A stretch of 64,000 nt of DNA, taken from the NCBI GenBank assembly GCA_009733575.1, contig ML769461.1:1-64000 (forward strand), given 5' to 3'. Made by a program: the position numbers and the translations under genes. Shown in pieces: positions 1 to 9,862 of this stretch (the first letter of the stretch is position 1; each line of letters opens with the position of its first letter). The notes beneath the pieces are model-generated. The model saw only the letters and a program-made list of their open reading frames with translations. It did no database searches and was not told the DNA's origin. Source of the DNA: Gymnopus androsaceus JB14 (taxonomy: Eukaryota; Basidiomycota; Agaricomycetes; Agaricales; Omphalotaceae).

Positions 1-2369
1 TGAGTAAAATATTGGCAGCATGGAGAATAGAACCCTGAGCATTACAAATATTTACCTCATGAAAAGCAGATGGAAACGGGACGTGTTAACACATGTACCA
101 TTTGACCGATTCTAAGTTATGGATGTAATCATGCTCTAACCCCCACTTCATAGGCACATAAATAATAATAATAATAATTTATTTATTTAACACAACAAAA
201 CCCCATGTATAATAATAGCTCCTGTCCAATCACATCACGATGGTTCAATTCCTTATCACATCTTTTTTTATAACTCACCTTTCCGTTCACGAGCCTGTGT
301 ATGCTGGCTTTCTGGTTCTTGGGATTGTTTTGGATTGCGTGTGCAGAGAGAAGCAGCAATGAATATCGAGCAGCGCTATGGGTAAGAGTCAATGTTAGAT
401 GAATGTATGAAAGACTTACCAAACTCTCAATAATTCACGGGCATCATAGCCTGGTTCAAAACAGCACCTTCAGGGATAGGGTTCTACGTGTACTTGGGGA
501 GCTCCATGTCTCGAGCCTTGCAATCAAGATCCAGGATGATAGAGCGTTTTGGCGCGCACAATGTGAGCGTCCCTTGAACAACCGTGGAGATGCATTCGGC
601 TCCTTTGGCTCCGAAACGCGCCTTCCAGAAGGGGACTGAGCATAAAGAGGATGCAAGACATGTTTGTGGACACAGGTCGTAGCGATAGGCAGTAAGGACA
701 CACAGAGAGATGGCCCGTTCGAAGAAAACAGCGTTTAACGAATGGAGGATAGTGTACAACGTCGAATAAGAAAAAGGTTTAAAGAGGTTAGATGATTAGA
801 TGACTTACAGCTAGGCTGGATCATCCCGTCATCTGAAATTGTCTGATCCGGGTTGAAGGGTAATTCACAGTCCATGAAAGGGAGTGAAAATGTCACTAAA
901 CGTCCAGTAGCAAGACTCTATAGTGTAAGTACATAAAGGAGCCAAAGAAGAATTAATCGGAGTTGAATGATAACATACCTGCCAGCAATCTGTAATGAAC
1001 AACTCCCAGAACAGAGCGCGACGTTTCTGCACTTTCGCTGGTGGTAATTTCCATCTTGCACAGTCTCGATCTACAAGTTAAAAAAAGTCAGCCCTGCAAG
1101 CGAACTAGATGACTGGAAATCGCCTCACGTAAACCAATCTATAGACGAAACCAAGGGAAGATTAATGCGAGGATAATAAGCATTGTGATCACCAGAAAAA
1201 GTTAAACTCACACTTTGTGCCAACTTTGTAGCCAAACCCATCAATGCCCATGTACTCTCTATGCTATTTTCCCCACTTTGCATTCCTTCGTAGATGCCCA
1301 TGAGATATAGCTAGCACTGTTGCTACTGAGGGCGGTTGATCCAGTACGCCCTCCAAGTTCAATCCGACCTTTCTTGGATCATAAAAGTGTTCAGACTGTG
1401 CATTCTCCGGTGCGGCTGGGAGGTTTGCATCTGTTAGTGCGCCAAAGCAAAACACCATGAAGAGAAGTGCAAGGTCATGAGCGCCCGGACCTTGCATTGG
1501 CAATGGTAGAAGTAGGAGAACCGGCAATGTCTACTGGAGGATTGGGGTTTGTTCCCGGGGTAGGGAGCTGCTCATTGTTCCTAGGCCTAATCCAGGTCTT
1601 GTTAACGGCGGTGTGTTAACGCCACGATCTCCCACAGGTGTACCAACCTCCAGAGTAGGAGTTACGGCAGGCCATGGCGCCTCAACGTACCACCTCGCAA
1701 AGTTGTCGCTTTGAGGTGGTAGTGAAGTGAGCTGCAAAGGTGAACGACCGTTATGAAAGAAGGAAAATCATTGAGGGAGGTACTATTGACGTACCAACAG
1801 GCCAGAACAAGATGGCAATGAGAAACTCATAACAATCATGCACTTGTACCCGAATCTGTGAGGTACCATTGAACATCAAGGTAGGGTTGGAGTTGGAAGT
1901 TGGACGAAATGCCGGGATGAGAATGGATTTGGGCAGACTCGTAAGCTGTTGTAGATGAATCAGGAGGCAAAGTAGGAGAGCATTTGTGGCTAGGAGACAT
2001 ACGGCCAGAGACACCTGAACTGGCAGAAAGAGTCTCGGTGACATCGCAATGCAAAGACACATGTACAACTGTGATCAGCGCAGTATCCATTAGAAAAGAT
2101 TGAAGATGGCCAGAAGGAAGACTTATCTAATCCCAACTGGACTCCATCTTGGATAGACCTTCAAAAATTGTCAGAGGAGGTTGCTAGGATCTGAAAAGGT
2201 TTTAAAAATGAGAAAACAATGAAAGAAATAAAGTTTGGACCTACAGAGAAGGAGATTCAATGCAGGGGAGTTACTAGAGTGTGTGTGATAACCACAGAAG
2301 AACGTCAAAAAAAATCTAAATAAGCAAAAGATAGACGTACCAAGGCCAGCTTGAGGAAGTTGAGCCATG
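1..2369 (-). CDS. Fungal-specific transcription factor gene (partial, possibly decaying)
   Basis: Minus-strand exons separated by short GT-AG introns spell the middle homology region of fungal zinc-cluster transcription factors (Fungal_trans type). The blocks in order are LALLFMVFCFGALTD with PPSVATV (about 1460-1300), ESTWALMGLATKLAQS (about 1250-1205), ARWKLPPAKVQKRRALFWELFITDCWQ (about 1060-978), SLATGRLVTFSLPFMDCELP (about 925-850) and a block ending in LDLDCKARDMELPKY (about 630-487). These hold the helical core expected of a nuclear regulator. The likely start is a MAQ at 2368, but no N-terminal Zn2Cys6 cluster was found. Two reading-frame changes near 1530 and near 370 do not fit simple splicing, so the gene may be decaying. 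The C-terminus lies beyond base 1. The target pathway cannot be inferred. Confidence 0.55.
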
Positions 2370-4440
2370 TTTTGAGCAGTAATCTGTCATGTCGAATGAA
2401 CGTTGAACCGTGAGATTGCGAAAGAATCACGTTTGAAACACGGTCCGTAGGCACCTAACGAGCATTCCTTTCAAGCTCGTCATTCAAAATGACGTTCTCA
2501 AGCAGTAAGATGATATTAGATACCATCTGGACACACCGGGATTGAATGTATCTAGTATCTGATATTCCACAAGCTTGTTTAATGAAAAAAATACCCTTGA
2601 TAGTAAGTAGTTTGTTTTGTTAAGGACGCCCCCGATGCTTTTGAATATCACCATGGGTGGCTTGTCTGCTCAATTAACAACACTCTGGGCTGGTATGCAC
2701 TTGATTTTGATGTTCACCAGGAGTAAGTACACTGTAAGTACATCTTACAACAAGATCTCATTTATTGAACAATGATATGATTCTCGATACTGTTTAACGT
2801 GCCTTTGGTATACTAACTTTACTTGAAGGTAAGTAAAAGTGTGTCCAGTTAGTTTGACTAATCTGAACGGTTTCAAGTTTACTCCTTATGTGTATAGAGT
2901 ACCCAACATCCTGTTCCGAAATGTTGAGGGCAATATCTCAATTTTTACATTGTTGAGCTCACTGTTACACAGTGAACTGAAGTTGTGATACATACATATT
3001 TTTGCAATGTAATTGTACTACGGGGTATTTTGATTGCACTTTGATGCAATTTTCACTCAAAATATGCAATATACTAGTAGAAACAATATCCGGTGGGTCC
3101 GAGACCTATCCAACACCATCTTTGTACTTTGTGAGCTATGCTAAACAAGTGCTAAACAATGATGATCGACAAAGCGCCCGTCGTCCAACGCATTCTCATG
3201 CTACCTTCTTGCTTTCATTCAGCGACGACTGCCATCCTCTACTGCTCTCTGGGTCAAAACTCCTCCGATTCTCGGCTCAGCAACCCGCCTCCTTGACCCT
3301 ACGAACCGTCCTCTCCTTGAACCAGCCAACGGCCCAGCTCTCCAACTAAAGAGAAAAATATCAGAACCGGTAAACCACTTATGGACATTTGACAGTGCGA
3401 GGGGGAGTAAAGATTGGTGACTTGCAAGTGATGGATGTAACCTCGCAGTTCACCAAGGTGCGTATTTTACGAATGATCTGTGCTAAAACAAGCTCAGCGA
3501 AAGAACATAGATTGTTACAGAGTTTCTTACATTCCCAAGGGTCAATGGCTCTGTCGAAAGTGTACTGTTTCTCCGGAGAATCCTGTTGTCCGTGTATTCA
3601 TCGTGTCGGTTGCTCATGAATCAATCCAGTCTTGCGTACTACAACTACGGCTGTGACGAGCTCAAAGGCAGATACAACCACTTCAGCTAAAACAACTATG
3701 CGGGACTCCCTAACAACCTCAACCACATCGAATACTGCTTCTGCTATGACATCTTCGACCAGCTCTTCAACTACCTTGTCCAGCACTACTTCTTTTACCA
3801 CAAGCTGCTGCTGTGTGTATCGTTTGATGTAGTAAACTGATCCTGGTGTGTCCAGATGGTATAGAGTTTTATCTCATACCTTGAGAGCGTTGTTTAGAAC
3901 GACGAACTTGAAAGGAAGGCTCATTAAGCGCCTACGGACCGCATTTCCGAACGTGATTCGTTGGCCGCTCTCAACGTTCATTCCCTCCATCCAAGATCCC
4001 TCCAAACCTCTTCAGGCCCATGGTATGTCTTTTTTTTGTTTGGTTATTTTGATTAGAAGTTTCTTACTTGGCTATAGAGTCACTTTTCTGCGTTCTACTG
4101 GAGTCATGCAAGTACAATTCCAACCAACTCTCCTATGGATGGAAAGGTTGAAGGATATGGAGTGTGCAGGTTGCTCTCTGAGGGAAAGTAGACTCCACTG
4201 GTCTTCATAGGGGTCGCGTTCTTTATAAGAGGGCTAGAGGCGATACGGTTACGAAGAGCTCGCAGGGAGAGCTCATGGCTACGGTATGTACTTGAGCTGT
4301 TGATCATTGCATTTGACTCATTTCGTTGTATAGCTTCTTAATCGATTCCATCCGCTCAATCCAAGGTCGCTCACGTTTTATTTACACCCGCGCACACCCA
4401 GGCATAAATTAACATATCGGTGCATGTCAAGTTTTCGAAA
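2370..4440. other. Mostly unassigned stretch with weak coding traces
   Basis: No gene model can be supported here. A Ser/Thr-rich reading frame on the plus strand (3632-3832) resembles a fungal extracellular stalk, but another frame of the same DNA is also open and aromatic-rich, so neither is secure. A plus-strand stretch at 3863-4290 gives a plausible two-exon fragment (intron about 4022-4078, ending TATAG) with a hydrophobic C-terminal segment followed by Arg-rich residues. It may be a remnant of a small membrane protein. From 2400 to 3000 I see only AT-rich sequence without ORFs. Confidence 0.3.
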
Positions 4441-4474
4441 CTTTACAGAGGCTCTTGATACTCCTTCAGTGCAA

Positions 4475-4972
4475 CGTGGAGGTAGAGTCGAAAACGTTGT
4501 CATGGGTATCTTTCCCCGACGACTCTTTCCCCGACGATAAACATCTGGCTGGTGAATCGCCTTCGGGGATTCTCACCCATGCCAAGTTCGGGGAGCTTAA
4601 CGTGGGCCTCTTCAAGAAGACTATTATGCCTGTGGAGCAGGTTCTCAAGGATGCAAATATCAAGAAGGATGACATCAACGAGGTTTGTTTCCCTATCAAT
4701 GTTTCTTTCTTTCTTTTCTTTTTCAAAATACCAACCAAAGATAGTCCTCATCCTCATATTCCCAAGGTCAACAGCTTGTCAATTAATGTTTAGGGGCCAA
4801 AGAGCCTTCCCAGGGTATCAACCACGATGAGGCCATTGTTTATGGTGCCAATAGGGTGGTATTCTCTCTGGAAGGAACTGCGGATGTTGTCCTCGTCCAC
4901 CCTCTCATCATGATTGAGCTTATCCCTTGTAACATTGCCATTCCTTCCTACCGGGAAATCTCAAATGTGAGT
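4475..4972 (+). pseudogene. Hsp70 (BiP/Kar2-like) chaperone relic
   Basis: The first block reads VEVES...GILTHAKFGELNVGLFKKTIMPVEQVLKDANIKKDDINE in pieces, matching the end of the Hsp70 ATPase domain (family pattern TRAKFEELN, then KPVEQVLKDA). After an intron-like gap come IPKV (about 4765) and EPSQGINHDEAIVYGA (4802-4849), which corresponds to the Hsp70 signature around GINPDEAVAYGA, then a degraded stretch up to IPCNIAIPS. The conserved VLVGGSTR segment is missing, a stop (TAG, about 4791) interrupts the join, and neither the N-terminal half nor the substrate-binding domain is present. This is a broken fragment and not a functional chaperone. It resembles ER-type BiP more than cytosolic Ssa, but that is only an impression from the VEQVLKDA context. 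Confidence 0.7.
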
Positions 4973-5235
4973 TTAATTGTCTTTCTTGTGAAATAATTTC
5001 TGACATTCATTCTCCAATTCCTGCATGGAATTACCTCAAAAAATTGGACCGAGCCAGTAGATTGGTTCTCGGCAGCAGTCGAGAAGCTGAATGAATAGCA
5101 AAAGCACTCCGCAATTTTGAGAGCGCAGAAGGAAGATGAAGGAGCTGGGCCGGAGTAATAATATATATATTATATTATATTATATTAAATTGTATCATCT
5201 ATGGACAATATAGATTATTTTGGGCACACGAATCT

Positions 5236-5821
5236 TGGGCATATCACACCACCAATGATTATGCTTCAGTCAGACTGAAGCATTATGGGAAATAAATTAT
5301 TTCAATACATAGGGAAATTGTACTTTTTCAGGGTATTATAGAAAGTAAATATTTCTTAGCAGTTAAGAAGGAAATAAATTCAGACTGATTGAAGCTCAAA
5401 CTTTCCGTAAATGTCCAAAACAATATTTTTCGCACATATTATGAAGCAATGAGCTTCAGCTGACCCGAAAACATCAACTACCAAAGCCGGCCAATGCATT
5501 CCATTTCAGGACTGCTGAAATGGTAGTGGTCACCATTTCAGCAGTCCTGAAATGGAATACTTCGGCCGACTTCTGTAATTTATGTTTTTGAGTCAGCTGA
5601 AGTAGATTACTTCAGGTACTGTCCAAAAAAAGTCATTTCTTCCCTTTGCGGAAAGTCCAAACTTCAGCCAGTCTGAATTTATTTCCTTCTGAAGCTCTAG
5701 GAAATATTGATTTTCTATAATACCCAGAAAAAGTCCATTTCTGGTATCTATTGAATTAAATCATTTCACACAATGCTTCAGTCAGACTGAAGCATAATCA
5801 TTGGCGGTGTGTATGTGCCAG
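5236..5821. mobile_element. Foldback (long inverted-repeat) MITE, 586 bp
   Basis: The two ends are inverted copies built on CACCAATGATTATGCTTCAG at 5248-5268 and its near-complement at 5783-5808. Each end contains the small palindrome CTTCAGTCAGACTGAAG. The inverted similarity continues inward (AATAAATTCAGACTG, TTCTATAATACCC) to a central hairpin at about 5501-5555, where CATTTCAGGACTGCTGAAATG is mirrored. There is no coding capacity. The whole element could fold into one imperfect hairpin. I could not define a clean target-site duplication. Confidence 0.75.
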
Positions 5822-5839
5822 TCAGTTTACTATATAGTA

Positions 5840-6215
5840 TCTAATGTCTTGGTGAAGTGGTCTGACTGGTCTAATCTGGCGCTAAAGTTGCTCAATTACT
5901 AGTGGTCTCATGTTCGATCCTTGGACTGAATCTTTAAACAATGTTTTTACTAGGACCAGGCCTCCCGGATGGGTGGCCGGGTCCAGTGATCTCAACGTCG
6001 GCGGTTCAACCTAGATTGTCCCAATTGGGAATAGATTACTTTAAACTATATCTATGACCAGTAGATTAGGCCCATTGTAATTGGTAATGTGGACCATTGG
6101 GGAACTGCCCAGGATATTAAATTAAGGGATTTAGCCTATATCTGAGTGCTTGGGCAATTCCCCTTGCTGATCACATTAGACCTTGGGTTATTCCTCAAGC
6201 TGATGTGATTGCTAG
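5840..6215 (+). mobile_element. tRNA-derived SINE-like unit
   Basis: A matched pair of RNA polymerase III internal promoter boxes is present: an A box TGGTGAAGTGG at 5850-5860 and a B box ending TGTTCGATCC at 5911-5920. Their spacing of about 50 bp is that of a tRNA gene. The sequence does not fold into a proper tRNA, and it continues into a non-tRNA body with short internal complementarities (GGCCTCCCGGATGGGTGGCC at about 5965). I see no poly(A) or clear TSD, so the 3' limit is a guess. Confidence 0.4.
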
Positions 6216-6323
6216 CTGCTATGGCTGGAAATTCCAGTTGCTGTGGACTGCCGGACATCTCCTAATCATCATGCATTCATTAGCATTGAAACAACTTGGC
6301 TTTGAAGGATGAAAGACAGGACA

Positions 6324-6819
6324 GAAGAACTTACTACAACATTACTTGACTTCGTTGAGCTTCCATGCTCCCATTCTGCAGAAAACATGGCAGAAGCACT
6401 TGACAAGACATTCAAGGAGTATGGAATCGATGGAAAGGTTAGTAAAAATTACTTCTAGATTGTCATTTAAGCTCACGTACAACAGATACTTTCTATCACT
6501 TGCGACAACACTTCTGCAAACACGGCCATGCTCGAAGAGCTCATCAAGCTCCTCCCTGACTTCCAAGGCCTGAAAGCACATGTTCACTGCTACAGCCATA
6601 CGGTGAATCTGACGGCCAAGGGTGTGCTTCGACCTTTTGAGCCTTCCAAGGCCAAGGCGACCGAGTCCAAGCCCACTGTTCCTGAAAATATTGGTCTTGA
6701 AGAATTGTATGCCGAGCTGAAAGATATTGAGGAGAATGGAGACAAGGAGAAAGATGATGTTGAAGGTTTTGTCGAGGTTCTGGATGAGATGACAGAAGAA
6801 GAGAGAGAGCAGTGGCACG
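6324..6819 (+). pseudogene. Truncated hAT-family transposase
   Basis: Two exons join in frame across a 48-nt intron (6438-6485). Exon 1 reads LLDFVELPCSHSAENMAEAL; exon 2 reads ILSITCDNTSANTAMLEEL then HVHCYSHTVNLTAKGVLRPF, followed by an acidic linker. D(N)xxSN and C.SHxxNL blocks are the usual core of fungal hAT transposases. The N-terminal BED zinc finger and the C-terminal dimerisation domain are absent. The frame stops exactly where the terminal inverted repeat of the next hAT element begins (6820), so this fragment was broken by that insertion or by later recombination. The rest of the gene is not found to the right of 9777. Confidence 0.75.
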
Positions 6820-9777
6820 TAAGGATGGACAGGGGTTGACCCCCGGGTTCACAACACCCAACCCTCACCCTCACCCTTGAAAACCCTACCCCTGCGGGTA
6901 CGGGTCTAAACTCTCACCCTCCAACCCACCGGGTGCCCAACCCGTCAGAACCTGCCTCCAGGTGCGGTTTTTACCGCGGTATCTTAGCTGCAAAAAAGAT
7001 ATAAATAAATAAATATTATTTAAACAATTGGTTTGAAGGGTCTACGACTTTGTACCACTACGATACTGATACAAATACCTACTTAGGCGTCTTACTTTTT
7101 TTGTTAAGGGACTCTGTCTGCATCTCATCAACCTCTACCTCATCAGCTTTTTGTTTCCCTTTGCCCATCACTTCCTTGATGGCGATAAGGATATCCTCAT
7201 CTCTAAGCAAGTCACATTGACTCCAGCTAACCAGACAGAGGCACGTACAAATAGATTTTGCAGCAAGATGGTTGTGAGTAAAATGTAGTAGTTGACGTCC
7301 CTGCGAGAATACACGTTCAACTGCAAGTGATGATGCTGCAAAAGTTGATTAGATAGGTAACAGAACTAGTGATGGGGCGATGATGTAACTTACCTGGGAC
7401 CGACAAAAAATCTAGTGCCATCCTAGACAGTTTCGGATAACTACAGCGCCTCTCCCACTACCACTTTAATGGATCACCTGAGATAGCCTCGCACGGAGCT
7501 TTAAGATAATCATCAAGCTCATTCAAAGAGGTGGAAGTAGTAGCAGCAGGCATAGCAAGGTGCACGAAGAGGTTGAACCCTCCAGATGAAGAAGCGGTAC
7601 TGGGAACAGTCTTCAAGAGAATATAATTTCAATTATAAATGCATTGTTTAGACAAAATAAATGAATAAACTTACTGGGATTGCGGCCTCCGCTGCAACCT
7701 CAATGTTGTCATAAAACTCAAATTCCTTACGGGTTATTGCTTCAGCGGTGTTGATCCATTGCCTTTCCCAGCCACGATTTTGGAAGTAGTTCAACTTGAG
7801 GCCTGGATGAAGAACTAAATCATGAGACGAGATTAGCATATATCAAAATAATAGTAAGAAATCATACCCATGGCAATGCAATAGACATTTGACTCATCTG
7901 TCTGTGAGTAGTAACAGTTCATAGTGGCCTTTGCAAGGACAACAGCAGCCTTAACAGCAGCATGAAGATTGCGTTTTGGAGGACCATTGCTAAGAGACCC
8001 AGTGTCTATGTCGATGAGAAAGTCGTCAATAATGTCCATCATTGGGATAACCTGTGATATTGTGCTTTCCGAGTCTTTTGAGAATAGGAGTGTTGCATTC
8101 TTGAAAATCTGGTGGAATCAATTAAAAGTGTTGACAAATACATGTAGCGGAACTAACTTACTTCGAGAACATGAATCAAATCATCAACAATTCCCCATTG
8201 CTCCTCCAAAAGCTCATACTTGCGAAGCTTCAATGTCTTGCTGCTCGTAACATTGTCAATAACCTCAGAATACTTCCTGGCCACCATTAGCATGTCATAC
8301 ATTGAGTTCCACCGAGTTGAAACATCTCGAGGAATCATCTGGACATTGAGGTGGTGAGCTTTGCAAGCAGTGCGCCAGGTGGGAAGAATAATGGTTGTTG
8401 AATGAACAATAGCAAATGCGAGACCTCGGACCTAGAATTGAAGTATTAGCAATGGCGTAGGAGAGATACAGGAGATGTACCTTTGAAACAACTGTATGAA
8501 CACGCTCCGTGTCAAGAAGAACCTCTGCCTTTTCATCATCAGTTAGGTGGTCAAACTCATCCTCTTCATCATCCGCAATAGTACCAGTTAAACCCTTGCC
8601 ATCTCCTTCACTATTACCGTCTGTATCCACTAGATCAGGGAGGTCGAGGTCATCATCATCAATGATAACAGATGCTTCAGTGTCAGTTGGAGGTCGTGCA
8701 TCATCGTTGTCATTGTTGCCGCTATCACCACCGTTAGAATCCTTCTTCTTCTGTGCACCAAAAGGCTTGAGCAATGCTTTGCATGCGAGATTGAGTGTAT
8801 GGCAAAAGCAGCAAAAGCGGTTCTCAGCAGCAAAAGAATTGTCTGTGAAAGATGTAGCGAGATGCTCTGTTTGTGTGTCGTTTGAGCTCGCGTTATCACC
8901 CATGACTATTGCAAGGAGAAAGTTATGAGCCTCATTGTTGTCGGAAATTGTTGGACCACATGGAGTCTGCAAGCAATCGAACCAATCAAAGGCAGATTGG
9001 CAAACGATGGATGGAAAAAATATACTGAAACATCCAAAGAGGGCTATACCACCAGATTCCGACTCAAAAAATCAAACAAATGAGGTTGCAAACGAGAATT
9101 TGAAAGAGTGGTTAGATAGGTATATTGTGGATGAAGCTACGCAGTCTCCAGTAGATTTTTACAAGCTTGAAATAGCGTTAAACCAGCGCTTTGATTTGAT
9201 ATAAATATTAACTATAAGTGAATTATCAGTACACACACAAAAATGAGACAGAAGTAAAGACATGTACCTAAAGATATCCAGTTATCTGTTTTCCCTTTGC
9301 TTCCGGAGTGATTGCAGACACGTAGTAAGATAAAGAATTGGAGTTTGAGGGTATGGAGCCAGATTCGAGTTATGTAGTGACTCGGAGAGAGAGGGTGCTG
9401 AACGGTATTCTGCAAAAAAGAATTGTTGAGTATTTTGTGTCACACTGTAAATCTTGCACGCACCACACATTGTTATAGTGTTGATGAGCTGTATGTGATG
9501 TCGAGGAGTTCATTATCTCTTGAATCTACAAGCTCGAGAACTCGGGGGTCACCTGCAGCAATGACAAGAACACAAATGATAAGAAGGTAAGAATCGTACA
9601 TTTTGAAAATTGAAATCTGACAACTCTTCAGCCAAACTCACGGCACCAGAAAAACCTGCTAACCCGGTGGGTGACCAGGCGGGTTTGGCGGGTTTAGGAT
9701 TCCGGCATACCGTACCCAGACCCACCAAACCCCTTGAGTTAAAACCGCAGGTCAACCCCTGCCCGTGTCCATCCTTA
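6820..9777 (-). mobile_element. hAT DNA transposon, near full length, without TSD
   Basis: The left end is TAAGGATGGACAGGGG and the right end is its complement, ending GTCCATCCTTA at 9777. Subterminal G/C-rich repeats (ACCCTCACCC-like on the left, GGCGGGTTT-like on the right) flank a minus-strand transposase. The 8-bp flanks are GTGGCACG on the left and TTCATACC on the right, so they do not form the 8-bp duplication expected of a hAT insertion. A 317-bp MITE with the same ends lies at 40231-40547. Confidence 0.75.
7042..8972 (-). pseudogene. hAT transposase, multi-exon, N-terminus not found
   Basis: Read on the minus strand, the exons give MGDNASSNDTQTEHL and FCCFCHTLNLACKALLKPF (about 8910-8750), a long acidic linker, RDVSTRWNSMYDML (about 8330-8290), LKLRKYELLEEQWGIVDDLIHVLE (to 8160), an IPMMDIIDDFL block (to about 7860), LHPGLKLNYFQNRGWERQWI (about 7815-7755) and the C-terminal dimerisation domain WWERRCSYPKLSRMALDFLSVPG...ASSLAVERVFSQGR (about 7465-7295). 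This is the standard order of a fungal hAT transposase, including the RW element and the hATC domain. The DNA-binding N-terminus upstream of 8972 is not recognisable, and the corresponding DNA has stops in all minus-strand frames. The enzyme is therefore probably inactive. Introns of about 45-60 nt separate the exons. Confidence 0.7.
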
Positions 9778-9806
9778 TTCATACCTAGCACAAATCTAAC
9801 TCATCA
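9778..9806 (+). repeat. Remnant of the Gypsy 5' LTR (last 29 bp)
   Basis: The sequence ending CTAGCACAAATCTAACTCATCA lies directly upstream of the primer-binding site and is identical to the last 29 bp of the 3' LTR. The remaining 1.85 kb of the 5' LTR is missing, and its place is taken by the end of a hAT element. Confidence 0.85.
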
Positions 9807-9808
9807 TC

Positions 9809-9825
9809 TGGAGCCCACCGCGAGG
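9809..9825 (+). promoter_or_regulatory. Putative minus-strand primer-binding site
   Basis: TGGAGCCCACCGCGAGG begins 2 bp after the LTR end, and TGG is the complement of a tRNA 3' CCA. Position and first bases fit a tRNA-primed LTR element. The tRNA species was not identified. Confidence 0.7.
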
Positions 9826-9862
9826 GGAGCTACTTTTGATTGAAAACAAAAAAAGCACAAGT

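Noticed and set aside
3632..3832. Ser/Thr-rich secreted protein gene
   Set aside because: No start with signal peptide, no supported splice structure, and an alternative frame of equal quality; left as unassigned.
8935..9204. Plus-strand 89-aa ORF inside the hAT element
   Set aside because: It overlaps the antisense side of the transposase region, has no recognisable domain, and part of its start lies opposite coding sequence.
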